A stretch of DNA of 18,224 nucleotides from Phycisphaerales bacterium (lineage in GTDB: Bacteria > Planctomycetota > Phycisphaerae > UBA1845): contig JAUWNF010000012.1 of assembly GCA_030612785.1 (NCBI GenBank), forward strand, positions 1-18,224, written 5' to 3'. Made by a program: the position numbers and the translations under genes. How positions within the stretch are numbered: position 1 is the first letter of the stretch; each line of letters opens with the position of its first letter. A model generated the notes under the pieces. It was not told where the DNA came from. It worked only from the letters and a program-made list of their open reading frames with translations, and made no database searches. Positions 1 through 6,587 of this stretch are shown in pieces.

Positions 1-270
1 GGGCGGCTGCTCAAAGCGCTCGAAGTGTTCCCGTCTGATCACCGCAGTGAAATGATTGCTGAAATCGCGGTGAAAATTCAGGACGCATATCTTGCCGATG
101 TTCTTGGTCATAACCACCCGGCCGCCCCCCACGCACTCCTCTCCATAGTGGGCGGCAGCGTCTTGCCAGGAGATTTCGGGAAGCGGCTTCTCCGCCGCGG
201 CAGCGGCGAGCCCCTTGGGAACGGGCATAAGTAGGACCGACAGGCCGAGCAATAGTCTACATCGTTTCAT
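1..270 (-). CDS. Secreted OB-fold-like protein, 5' part (runs off left edge)
   Basis: The minus strand is open from an ATG at 268-270 to the window edge, giving 90 residues of a longer protein. Residues 1-27 look like a Sec signal peptide: MKRCR, then a hydrophobic LLLGLSVLLM stretch, then an AAAAA region. The mature part begins EISWQDAAAHYGEE and continues RVVMTKNIGKICVLNFHRDF, then SNHFTAVIRREHFERF. The pattern W-x-D-A ... G-x-V-V-x-T-x-N-I-G ... C-x-L-N-F-H resembles small secreted proteins with a nucleic-acid-binding-type OB fold; that resemblance is from memory. A GGAG ribosome-binding site lies about 7 bases before the ATG and a promoter lies further upstream. It is divergent from the hydrogenase cluster and probably unrelated. 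Its substrate is unknown; the OB-fold call is moderate and the gene call is strong. Confidence 0.75.
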   Translation of the reverse strand, partial: MKRCRLLLGLSVLLMPVPKGLAAAAAEKPLPEISWQDAAAHYGEECVGGGRVVMTKNIGKICVLNFHRDFSNHFTAVIRREHFERFEQPP

Positions 271-305
271 AGTCCGTCTCCGATTTACGAATGTCCAAAG
301 CATGT

Positions 306-334
306 ATATTAGACCTTTATCGGGCGGCTGTCAC
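306..334 (-). promoter_or_regulatory. Sigma70-type promoter for the secreted OB-fold gene
   Basis: Read on the minus strand, GTGACA (329-334) is followed by a 17-base spacer and TAATAT (306-311). This matches the -35 box at five of six positions, with ideal spacing and a fair -10. Transcription would start near 299, leaving a leader of about 29 bases that contains the GGAG ribosome-binding site. Seen by eye only. Confidence 0.55.
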
Positions 335-397
335 GGAGCACGGGAGCAGGGCCTCCCCTAAAGGGCCTGTCGATTTAGTCGCTCGTGGTGCTCCCCA

Positions 398-462
398 ATG
401 TAGCGTCACCCCTTGTGGGTGACGAAAAACGGGGGTGCGCCGCCCACAAGGGGCAACGCTAC
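398..462. repeat. Palindromic dispersed repeat, inverted pair
   Basis: The left arm contains CGTCACCC-CTTGT-GGGTGACG (404-424), a perfect 8-bp stem with a 5-base loop. The right arm (about 439-462) carries the reverse complement of a second version, GTAGCGTTGCCCCTTGTGGG, so the whole 400-462 stretch can also fold end to end. Bases 398-425 recur exactly at 18088-18115. It lies in the 304-base gap between two divergent genes; apart from this repeat and the promoter at 306-334 I see nothing else in that gap. It is probably a REP- or MITE-like genomic repeat; a transcriptional role is possible but not shown. Confidence 0.7.
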
Positions 463-574
463 AGACTAGATCGACCGCCCCTAAAGCGGTTGGAACGGAC
501 GACCGAGGAATACAGGGACGGTCTTCGTTCCGGGTCGCCGGTCACGGCGGATTCGACCGCTGCAGGGGGTCACC

Positions 575-1102
575 TTGGCCATTGACAGGATTCGAAGCAG
601 CTACAAGAGCTTGGTGAAGAAGCGGGCGGTGGCTCCCCAACAGGAGAAATCCGCGGAGGAGAAGCTGGATTCGCTGTTGAACGTCCACCAGCAACGCTCC
701 GGTCAAGATCAAGCCCAAGACACCTCGGGCAACGACCAGCCTACCCGCCTGGACGTCTTCCGGAGCAAGCTGCGCGAGGAGTTGATTCCCGTCTTCGAGG
801 AGATCAAGGAAAAATACGGCGGTCAGGGCATCGCGCTGGACATGGATGCCTCGGATTTCCTCGAGGGAGGCCGCAGGCTGCTCATCGAATTCCGCATGAA
901 ATCCTACTCCGTGCAGCTCGACGGGACCGTGATGGAAAACGGGATCGCATTCAACGAAATCCGATCCACCGGCCCGATTGCCGGGGCGATTTGCAGCGGG
1001 CCCATGCTGCGAATCCGCGAACTCACGCCCGACAAATTCCGGGAATTCATCTGCGGCCGCATCGCCCTGATGGTTCGCTCGATCCTCCGTCAGAAACGTT
1101 AG
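575..1102 (+). CDS. Hypothetical protein, 175 residues
   Basis: I do not recognise this family. The frame starts at TTG, supported by AGGGGGT about five bases upstream, and ends at TAG. Residues 1-55 are polar and charged (KSLVKKRAVAPQQEKSAEEK, then QQRSGQDQAQDTSGNDQ) and look like a flexible or partly helical N-terminus. From about residue 57 the protein looks folded: a helix rich in E and K (FRSKLREELIPVFEEIKEKY), then alternating strand-like stretches (LLIEFRMKSYSVQLDGTV, then IAFNEIRSTG) and a basic C-terminal helix (REFICGRIALMVRSILRQKR). No signal peptide or membrane segment is visible. It is on the same strand as hypF but 208 bases upstream, so membership of the hydrogenase operon is unproven. 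Confidence 0.7.
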   Translation: MAIDRIRSSYKSLVKKRAVAPQQEKSAEEKLDSLLNVHQQRSGQDQAQDTSGNDQPTRLDVFRSKLREELIPVFEEIKEKYGGQGIALDMDASDFLEGGRRLLIEFRMKSYSVQLDGTVMENGIAFNEIRSTGPIAGAICSGPMLRIRELTPDKFREFICGRIALMVRSILRQKR

Positions 1103-1135
1103 CCGAGCCGGAAGACGGCGTACCACCGGACGTGT

Positions 1136-1164
1136 TTGCGGTGGTCTAAAGGCCGGTGTACACT
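1136..1164 (+). promoter_or_regulatory. Candidate sigma70-type promoter ahead of hypF
   Basis: TTGCGG (1136-1141), a 17-base spacer and TACACT (1159-1164) give the right geometry with moderate box matches (three and four of six). It would leave a leader of about 140 bases before the hypF GTG. This is the best sigma70 candidate I see in the 208-base gap between the hypothetical gene and hypF. A weaker sigma54-like site lies at 1265-1280. Confidence 0.3.
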
Positions 1165-1310
1165 GACCCAAATGTAGACCGCGCGTGGGAGGGAACGAAC
1201 TACCAAGCCCGGCTGCACTTTGTGGCCCCAGAGAGGGGTGAAATCGGAAACCTACGATGCGTTGTGGCGCTCAGATTGTTCGTCGAGTCCCTTCGGGTTG
1301 GAGGTAGCGG

Positions 1311-3653
1311 GTGCTCGCTTCGGTTGAAAACGTGATCCGCCGCCGTTTCGACCTGCGAGGGCAGGTTCAAGGGGTCGGCTTTCGGCCTTTCGTGTATCGC
1401 TTGGCGTGCGCGCACGGCCTGTCGGGCTTCGTGGCTAATGACGGGCACGGCGCGGTCATTGAAGTGGAAGGTGGGTCCGCGGCGTTAAGCGTGTTTGAAG
1501 CAGACCTGACCCAGAAGTTGCCACCGCTGGCACGGATTACGAGTATCGCTCGTTGCTGCACCGCGCCGCTCGGCAGCGCCGGGTTCCACATTTCCCGGTC
1601 ACGCCCAGACGCGAACCAGCGCCCGGAGGTGACGCCCGACGCGGCCTTGTGCGAAGACTGTCGCAGGGAACTCTCTGACCCGGCCGACCGTCGCCACCGC
1701 TACGCCTTCATCAACTGCACTAACTGCGGTCCGCGTTATTCCATCATTCGAACAGTCCCCTACGACCGCCCGGCTACGACCATGGCCGAATTCACCATGT
1801 GCGAGCCTTGCGCACGGGAGTACGCCGACCCGGGGCACCGGCGCTTTCATGCGCAGCCGAACGCGTGTCCGGTGTGCGGCCCCCGCATGGAGCTTTGCCG
1901 GCCGGATCGGTCCACCATCGAGGGAGATCCGATCCGTGAGACCGCCCGCATGTTGGCGGCAGGACGGATCGTGGCCATCAAAGGTATTGGTGGATACCAC
2001 CTGGCCTGCCGCGCCGATGTCGACTCGGTGGTTGCCGAACTCCGCCGGCGAAAGATTCGCGATGGCAAGCCATTGGCTGTCATGGTGCCGGACATCGAAG
2101 CTGCTCAACGAATTTGCGTTCTGACGGCTGCCGACGTGGCGGCGATGACGTCGTCCGCCGCACCAATCGTGCTCGCCGCCAAGCGCGCCGAGCATAGCTT
2201 GGCAGCCTCAGTGGCTCCCGCTTGCAAGGACTTTGGAGTGATGCTGCCCTATGCTCCAGTCCATCATTTGCTCTTTGCCGAAGGCCTGGGACCACTGGTG
2301 ATGACCTCGGCCAACCTGTCGGGTCAGCCGTTGACCTACGAGGATCAGGAAGCGTTCGACATCTTGGGGTCGGCCGCGGACGCGTTTCTGACGCATAATC
2401 GTGAAATCTTCCGGCCTATTGACGATTCGCTGGTCCACACTTTTCGGGGCGACGTCGTACCGATCCGCCGGGCCCGCGGGTACGCACCGCGCCCGCTCCG
2501 GCTCGACCAGATTGGCGAAGGCATTCCCAGGCTTGGCCGTGCGGACACGGTCCTCGCGGTTGGTGGGGACCTGAAATCCACGGTGTGTCTGTTCAGCGCC
2601 GGTGAAGCGATAGTAGGTGAGCACCTCGGTGATCTGTCCCAGGTGGAAACCTACCGGAGCTTCGTCCGGGCGATCAAACGGCTGGAAGAACTTTTCGGCC
2701 TTAGGCCGAGGCTCGTCGCGCACGATCTCCACCCACAATATCTCTCGTCTCAATATGCTCGCAGCCTGGGCATTCCGGTCGTGGGTGTGCAACATCATCA
2801 TGCTCATATTGCGAGCGTTATGGCGGAATGGGGTGAGTTGGGACCGGTGATCGGCCTGGCTTGTGACGGAACCGGATACGGCACCGACGGCGCGATCTGG
2901 GGCTGTGAGATCCTGCGGTGCGAGAGAGGCGTGTTCGATCGCGTAGGGCAATTGGAGTACTTTCGGCTGGTTGGCGGGGACGCCGCCACCATGGAGACGT
3001 GGCGCCCCGCGGCGGCCTTGTTGCGGCAGGCACTCGGACCGGACTGGGCGGGGCAAACGGGTGCGGCGTTCGACGGCGTTGCTCCGGCGGCCTTGGACGT
3101 TTTCGAGAGGCAAGCCGCGTCCGGAGTGAACGCCCCGCTCACTTCGAGCCTGGGACGTGTGTTCGACGCGGTCAGCTTCCTTACCGGGCTCTGCGATCGC
3201 AACCGGCACGAGGCGGAAGCGGCCATAGCTCTTGAAGCCGCCGCAGGCGAGTTGTCCGCCGACCCATATACTTATGCCGTGACGGAGCGGGACGGGCACT
3301 TGGTAATGTCCGTGAGCCCGGCGCTCCTCGAGATCAACGAAGCGATACGCGGGGGCGAGTCGGTTGAGCGGATCGCGGTGCGGTTCCACGAAACGATCGC
3401 CCGCATGTTGGCCGACAGCGCCGCGCTGGCCGGTGACCTCACCCGGGCCCGAACGGTCGCGCTATCCGGTGGCTGCTTCTGCAATCGCAGGTTGCTCGCT
3501 CGGGTGGTGAACCTCCTGGAGGCCCGCGGTCTGCGGGCGCTGTATAACCGACAGGTGCCCTGCGGTGACGGCGGCTTGTCACTAGGGCAGGCGGCGGTGG
3601 CTGCATGGTACCAGACTACAGGACCGGCGGGGAACGGAACCAGGGAGATCTAG
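1311..3653 (+). CDS. hypF: Carbamoyltransferase HypF, [NiFe] hydrogenase maturation
   Basis: HypF uses carbamoyl phosphate and ATP to make carbamoyl-adenylate and transfers the carbamoyl group to the C-terminal cysteine of HypE, the source of the active-site cyanides. All domains are present over 780 residues, normal for the family. The acylphosphatase domain (about 10-95) has QGVGFRPF (Arg25) and VANDGHG (Asn43). Two zinc fingers follow with Cys pairs 114/117, 136/139, 164/167 and 186/189. The YrdC-like domain (about 205-390) has KPLAVM and MTSANLSGQPL. The Kae1-like C-terminal domain has the metal-binding HHHAH at 495-499, CDGTGYGTDG near 518-527 and ALSGGCFCNRRLL near the end. The GTG start is supported by GGAGGT at 1300-1305, five bases upstream. 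It heads the gene train; hypC begins four bases after its stop. Confidence 0.97.
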   Translation: MLASVENVIRRRFDLRGQVQGVGFRPFVYRLACAHGLSGFVANDGHGAVIEVEGGSAALSVFEADLTQKLPPLARITSIARCCTAPLGSAGFHISRSRPDANQRPEVTPDAALCEDCRRELSDPADRRHRYAFINCTNCGPRYSIIRTVPYDRPATTMAEFTMCEPCAREYADPGHRRFHAQPNACPVCGPRMELCRPDRSTIEGDPIRETARMLAAGRIVAIKGIGGYHLACRADVDSVVAELRRRKIRDGKPLAVMVPDIEAAQRICVLTAADVAAMTSSAAPIVLAAKRAEHSLAASVAPACKDFGVMLPYAPVHHLLFAEGLGPLVMTSANLSGQPLTYEDQEAFDILGSAADAFLTHNREIFRPIDDSLVHTFRGDVVPIRRARGYAPRPLRLDQIGEGIPRLGRADTVLAVGGDLKSTVCLFSAGEAIVGEHLGDLSQVETYRSFVRAIKRLEELFGLRPRLVAHDLHPQYLSSQYARSLGIPVVGVQHHHAHIASVMAEWGELGPVIGLACDGTGYGTDGAIWGCEILRCERGVFDRVGQLEYFRLVGGDAATMETWRPAAALLRQALGPDWAGQTGAAFDGVAPAALDVFERQAASGVNAPLTSSLGRVFDAVSFLTGLCDRNRHEAEAAIALEAAAGELSADPYTYAVTERDGHLVMSVSPALLEINEAIRGGESVERIAVRFHETIARMLADSAALAGDLTRARTVALSGGCFCNRRLLARVVNLLEARGLRALYNRQVPCGDGGLSLGQAAVAAWYQTTGPAGNGTREI

Positions 3654-3657
3654 GTGC

Positions 3658-3930
3658 ATGTGTCTGGCGGTGCCCGGGCAAATCATGGAGCATTCCGGCG
3701 AGGAGGCCGTCGTAGACCTTCAGGGTAATCGCTTGCGGATCAGCACGGTGCTCACGCCGGAGACCAGGGTGGGAGACTGGGTGCTTATCCACGCGGGGTT
3801 CGCGATTACGCAACTGGACCAGGCAGATGCCCTGGAAACGTGGGAGTATCTTCGCGCGGCGTATGGCGACGACTTCGCAGGTGGGAATGAAGCGGCTTCT
3901 TCCGACACAAGGGGAGCGGCAAGCCCGTGA
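3658..3930 (+). CDS. hypC: Hydrogenase maturation chaperone HypC
   Basis: A small chaperone that, with HypD, carries the Fe(CN)2CO group and hands it to the hydrogenase large-subunit precursor. The protein begins MCLAVPGQI, the family signature; Cys2 becomes the N-terminal ligand after methionine removal, which fixes this ATG rather than the GTG four bases earlier. At 90 residues it is normal length. The OB-like beta-barrel core (VVDLQGNRLRIST, VGDWVLIHAGFAI) and a C-terminal helix are recognisable; the tail after residue 75 is polar and probably disordered. A GGGAG lies about 10 bases upstream. Its TGA stop overlaps the hypD GTG in a four-base GTGA joint, so the two are probably translationally coupled. 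Confidence 0.96.
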   Translation: MCLAVPGQIMEHSGEEAVVDLQGNRLRISTVLTPETRVGDWVLIHAGFAITQLDQADALETWEYLRAAYGDDFAGGNEAASSDTRGAASP

Positions 3931-5048
3931 ATGGGAAGATCCCCACGCTACGTACCGAGCTTCACGCCTTGTGCGAGCGAATCGGGCGTCGGGTGCAGTT
4001 TATGGAGGTGTGCGGCACGCATACGATGTCGGTTTTTCGTAACGGCATCCGCGCGCTATTGCCGAACAACCTGCGGCTGGTGAGCGGGCCCGGCTGTCCG
4101 GTTTGCGTGACCGCCCAGAGGTACATCGATGCCGCCCTCGACATCGCCGGGCGAAGCGGCGTCATGGTGGCAACTTACGGCGACATGATGCGTGTGCCGG
4201 GGCGCTCGGGGAGCTTGGAGCGTCTCCGTGCCACCGGCGCCCGGATTCAGGTGGTCAATTCTGCGCGGGCGGCGTTGCAGATGGCCCGCGTACACCCCGA
4301 TTGCGAGGTGGTTTTCCTGGCCGTCGGGTTTGAGACGACGGCCCCGGCGACCGCCGCCACTATTCTGGAAGCTGACCGCGACGGCGTCGAGAACTTCAGT
4401 GCGCTAATCTGTCACAAGCTGGTCGTGCCCGCGATGTTGGCGCTGCTGGAGACGAGCGATCCCGACGGACCGGGGTTGGACGGCTTCCTTTGCCCCGGAC
4501 ACGTCAGTGTCATCATTGGCGCCAATGCCTATCAGCCGATCGTGGAGCGGCACGCCAAGCCCTGCGTAGTGGCGGGCTTCGAAGCCGATCAGATCCTCTC
4601 CGGGCTGGTCCACCTGACCCGGCAGCTTGCACAGGGGCGGGCCACACTGGAGAATGTCTACTCGGCAGTCGTCAGCGCCGAGGGGAACACGGTAGCTCAG
4701 GAGCTGGTGAATCGCGTGTTCGTTGTCGCGGATACCGTTTGGCGCCAACTAGGCACGATCCCGCAGAGCGGGCAGGAGCTTGCCCCGCCCTATGAACACT
4801 TCGACGCGGTGCGGCGGTTCGAGGTGGTCATCGGCGAAGATGAGGACCACGCCGAGTGCCGTTGCGGCGAAATGATCCAAGGCAAGGTTCAGCCCTGGCA
4901 GTGCCCTCTTTTCGGCAAGGAGTGCACCCCTCTCTCGCCGATTGGCCCGTGCATGGTCAGCAGCGAGGGAACCTGTGCGGCCTGGTACAAGTACGAGCGA
5001 GACCTGCCGGATCGCTCCGTGAGCGCGGTGAGGGAGGTGGGCTGGTGA
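3927..5048 (+). CDS. hypD: Hydrogenase maturation protein HypD (Fe-S scaffold)
   Basis: HypD is the [4Fe-4S] scaffold on which, with HypC, the iron receives CN and CO. All hallmark motifs are present in 373 residues: FMEVCGTHTMS (Cys29), GPGCPVCV (Cys57, Cys60), TYGDMMRVPG, GFETTAP, CPGHVSVIIG, and the C-terminal cysteine-rich cluster motif running from CRCGEMIQG through QCPLFGKEC and GPCMVSSEGTC. The start is GTG at 3927 inside the hypC stop. The gene ends in a second GTGA joint shared with hypE at 5045-5048. No truncation or substitution of the conserved cysteines is apparent. Confidence 0.97.
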   Translation: MNGKIPTLRTELHALCERIGRRVQFMEVCGTHTMSVFRNGIRALLPNNLRLVSGPGCPVCVTAQRYIDAALDIAGRSGVMVATYGDMMRVPGRSGSLERLRATGARIQVVNSARAALQMARVHPDCEVVFLAVGFETTAPATAATILEADRDGVENFSALICHKLVVPAMLALLETSDPDGPGLDGFLCPGHVSVIIGANAYQPIVERHAKPCVVAGFEADQILSGLVHLTRQLAQGRATLENVYSAVVSAEGNTVAQELVNRVFVVADTVWRQLGTIPQSGQELAPPYEHFDAVRRFEVVIGEDEDHAECRCGEMIQGKVQPWQCPLFGKECTPLSPIGPCMVSSEGTCAAWYKYERDLPDRSVSAVREVGW

Positions 5049-6103
5049 ACGTCAGGGAGAAGCCGGAGCACGACGGCGCACGGGTCCTGCTGGCCCACGG
5101 GGGTGGGGGCGAGATGATGCGCCGTTTGATCCGGGACCACATCATCCCTCCGGTGAACAACGCGCAGCTCGCTCCGCTGACCGACGGGGCGCTGCTTCCC
5201 GATCCGCGGGGGCAACTGGTCTTCACCACGGATTCATACGTCGTAACGCCCCTGGTGTTTCCCGGTGGGGATATTGGACGTCTGGCCGTCGCCGGTACGG
5301 TGAACGATTTAGCGGTGATGGGGGCCATTCCGCTAGCCCTGAGCCTGGGGCTGATTCTGGAGGAAGGGCTGCCCCTCGAGGTGGTGGATCGGGTGATGGC
5401 CTCCGTCGGTGCGACCGCGGCGGAAGCCGGGGTTCCGGTGGTCACCGGCGATACCAAGGTCATCGAGCGCCGGAGCACTGGAGAGGGGAATCACCCAGTT
5501 GCCCACGGACTATTCATCAACACCGCCGGCGTAGGCCGTCTGAGACCGGGGATCGAGCTCGACATCCAGCGGGTCGAACCGGCGGATGCGGTGCTGATAA
5601 ACGGCCCGATCGCGGAGCACGGGCTCGCCATCATGGCCCTGCGGAACGAGCTCGGATTCGAATCGGTTCTGCGTTCCGACGCGGCCCCGCTAAATTCGCT
5701 CATTGCCGCGGTGTTGGATTCCGGGGCGGATGTCAAGTTCCTGCGTGACGCCACTCGAGGGGGGCTGGCGGAGGTACTGGCGGACCTCAGCGAGTCAACC
5801 GGCGTGAGCATCGAGATCGACGAGCGTCGGGTTCCGATCAGCCCGGCAGCCCGTAACGCAGCGGAAATGCTGGGTCTGGACCCACTCACAGTAGCCAACG
5901 AGGGCAAGGTGGTTTGTGTGGTCTCCCGGGAGTCGGTCAGTGTGGCCTTGGCCGCCTTCCGCAGCCATCCACTCGGTCGGCACGCCGTTTGCATAGGTGA
6001 GATTACCCGGGCGCGACCTCCCCTGGTCGAGTTGCGGACGCGGGCGGGCGGACGACGGATCGTACAACGCCCGTATGGGGAGGAACTGCCGCGAATCTGC
6101 TGA
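5045..6103 (+). CDS. hypE: Hydrogenase maturation protein HypE (cyanide synthesis)
   Basis: HypE is a PurM/AIR-synthase-like ATPase that dehydrates the thiocarboxamide on its C-terminal cysteine to thiocyanate and donates CN to the iron on HypCD. The protein ends EELPRIC, with the diagnostic PRIC tail and terminal cysteine intact. Other motifs are LLAHGGGGEMM near the N-terminus, TTDSYVVTPLVFPGGDIG, VAGTVNDLAVMGA, VTGDTKVIER, LRDATRGGLAEVLADL and VANEGKVV. The start is the GTG at 5045, overlapping the hypD stop in GTGA and preceded by GGGAGG; this gives 352 residues, normal for HypE. The frame is open back to 4856, but that stretch lies inside hypD and encodes nothing HypE-like. A 72-base gap follows before the next gene. 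Confidence 0.97.
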   Translation: MNVREKPEHDGARVLLAHGGGGEMMRRLIRDHIIPPVNNAQLAPLTDGALLPDPRGQLVFTTDSYVVTPLVFPGGDIGRLAVAGTVNDLAVMGAIPLALSLGLILEEGLPLEVVDRVMASVGATAAEAGVPVVTGDTKVIERRSTGEGNHPVAHGLFINTAGVGRLRPGIELDIQRVEPADAVLINGPIAEHGLAIMALRNELGFESVLRSDAAPLNSLIAAVLDSGADVKFLRDATRGGLAEVLADLSESTGVSIEIDERRVPISPAARNAAEMLGLDPLTVANEGKVVCVVSRESVSVALAAFRSHPLGRHAVCIGEITRARPPLVELRTRAGGRRIVQRPYGEELPRIC

Positions 6104-6175
6104 CAATGGACGACGCGCGGCGTCCCGGTCTGCCGCAGGTCAGGGATTGAGTCCGCACAACACGGAGAAGCGAAC

Positions 6176-6583
6176 ATGAGCGCCGAAGGCAAGCACATCG
6201 TACTGATTGAAGATGACCCGGACATGCACGAAGTGATCAAGATGATCCTGGAACCGCAAGGCTTCCGGATCACCTGCTGCTCGACCGGTCCGGAGGGTCT
6301 GGAGACCGTCCGGCAGACCCCGCCTGATCTGATTCTGCTGGACATCATGCTTTCGTCACCTTCGGAGGGGTTCCACGTGTCGTACGACATCAAGCAGGAT
6401 GAGGCCCTGGCGAAGATTCCGATCATCATGATCTCGGCGATCGGCGAGACCATGGGGATGGACTTCGCCAAGGAACTGGGCTCGCAGTATGTGCAGGCGG
6501 AGGCGTTCCTCGAAAAACCGCTCGACGCGGCCAAACTGCGGGAAACGGTGGCGAAGGTGCTCGGCGAGCAGTCGCAGGAGTAG
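6176..6583 (+). CDS. Single-domain response regulator (receiver only)
   Basis: A 135-residue CheY-like receiver with no output domain. Phosphorylation residues are intact: acidic pocket E12-D13-D14 (VLIEDDPDM), acceptor Asp56 (LLDIM), Ser87 (MISAIG) and Lys114 (FLEKPLD). After the acceptor Asp it carries MLSSPSEGFHV, a loop longer than in CheY; the regulator at 17222-17623 has the same MxxSPxEG[FY]xV loop, so the two form a distinct subfamily. GGAG lies eight bases before the ATG. The kinase gene begins four bases after its stop, so this is the probable cognate pair. Signalling must go through protein contacts or a phosphorelay rather than DNA binding, which is inference. It sits between hypE and hydB on the same strand and is probably cotranscribed. 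Confidence 0.93.
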   Translation: MSAEGKHIVLIEDDPDMHEVIKMILEPQGFRITCCSTGPEGLETVRQTPPDLILLDIMLSSPSEGFHVSYDIKQDEALAKIPIIMISAIGETMGMDFAKELGSQYVQAEAFLEKPLDAAKLRETVAKVLGEQSQE

Positions 6584-6587
6584 AACC

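Noticed and set aside
25..234. Plus-strand open frame of 69 codons at the left edge
   Set aside because: It lies opposite the 5' part of a convincing secreted protein on the minus strand, which has a signal peptide, ribosome-binding site and promoter.
398..462. CRISPR array or transposon end
   Set aside because: There are no regularly spaced repeats with spacers, and no transposase or recombinase is encoded in the window; an inverted hairpin repeat fits better.
2208..3389. Minus-strand open frame of 393 codons
   Set aside because: It is entirely antisense to hypF, whose domains are all recognisable, and its translation has no family features; it is a GC-rich shadow.
4856..5044. N-terminal extension of hypE
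   Set aside because: The stretch lies inside hypD and encodes no HypE sequence; the GTG at 5045 in the GTGA joint gives the normal protein.
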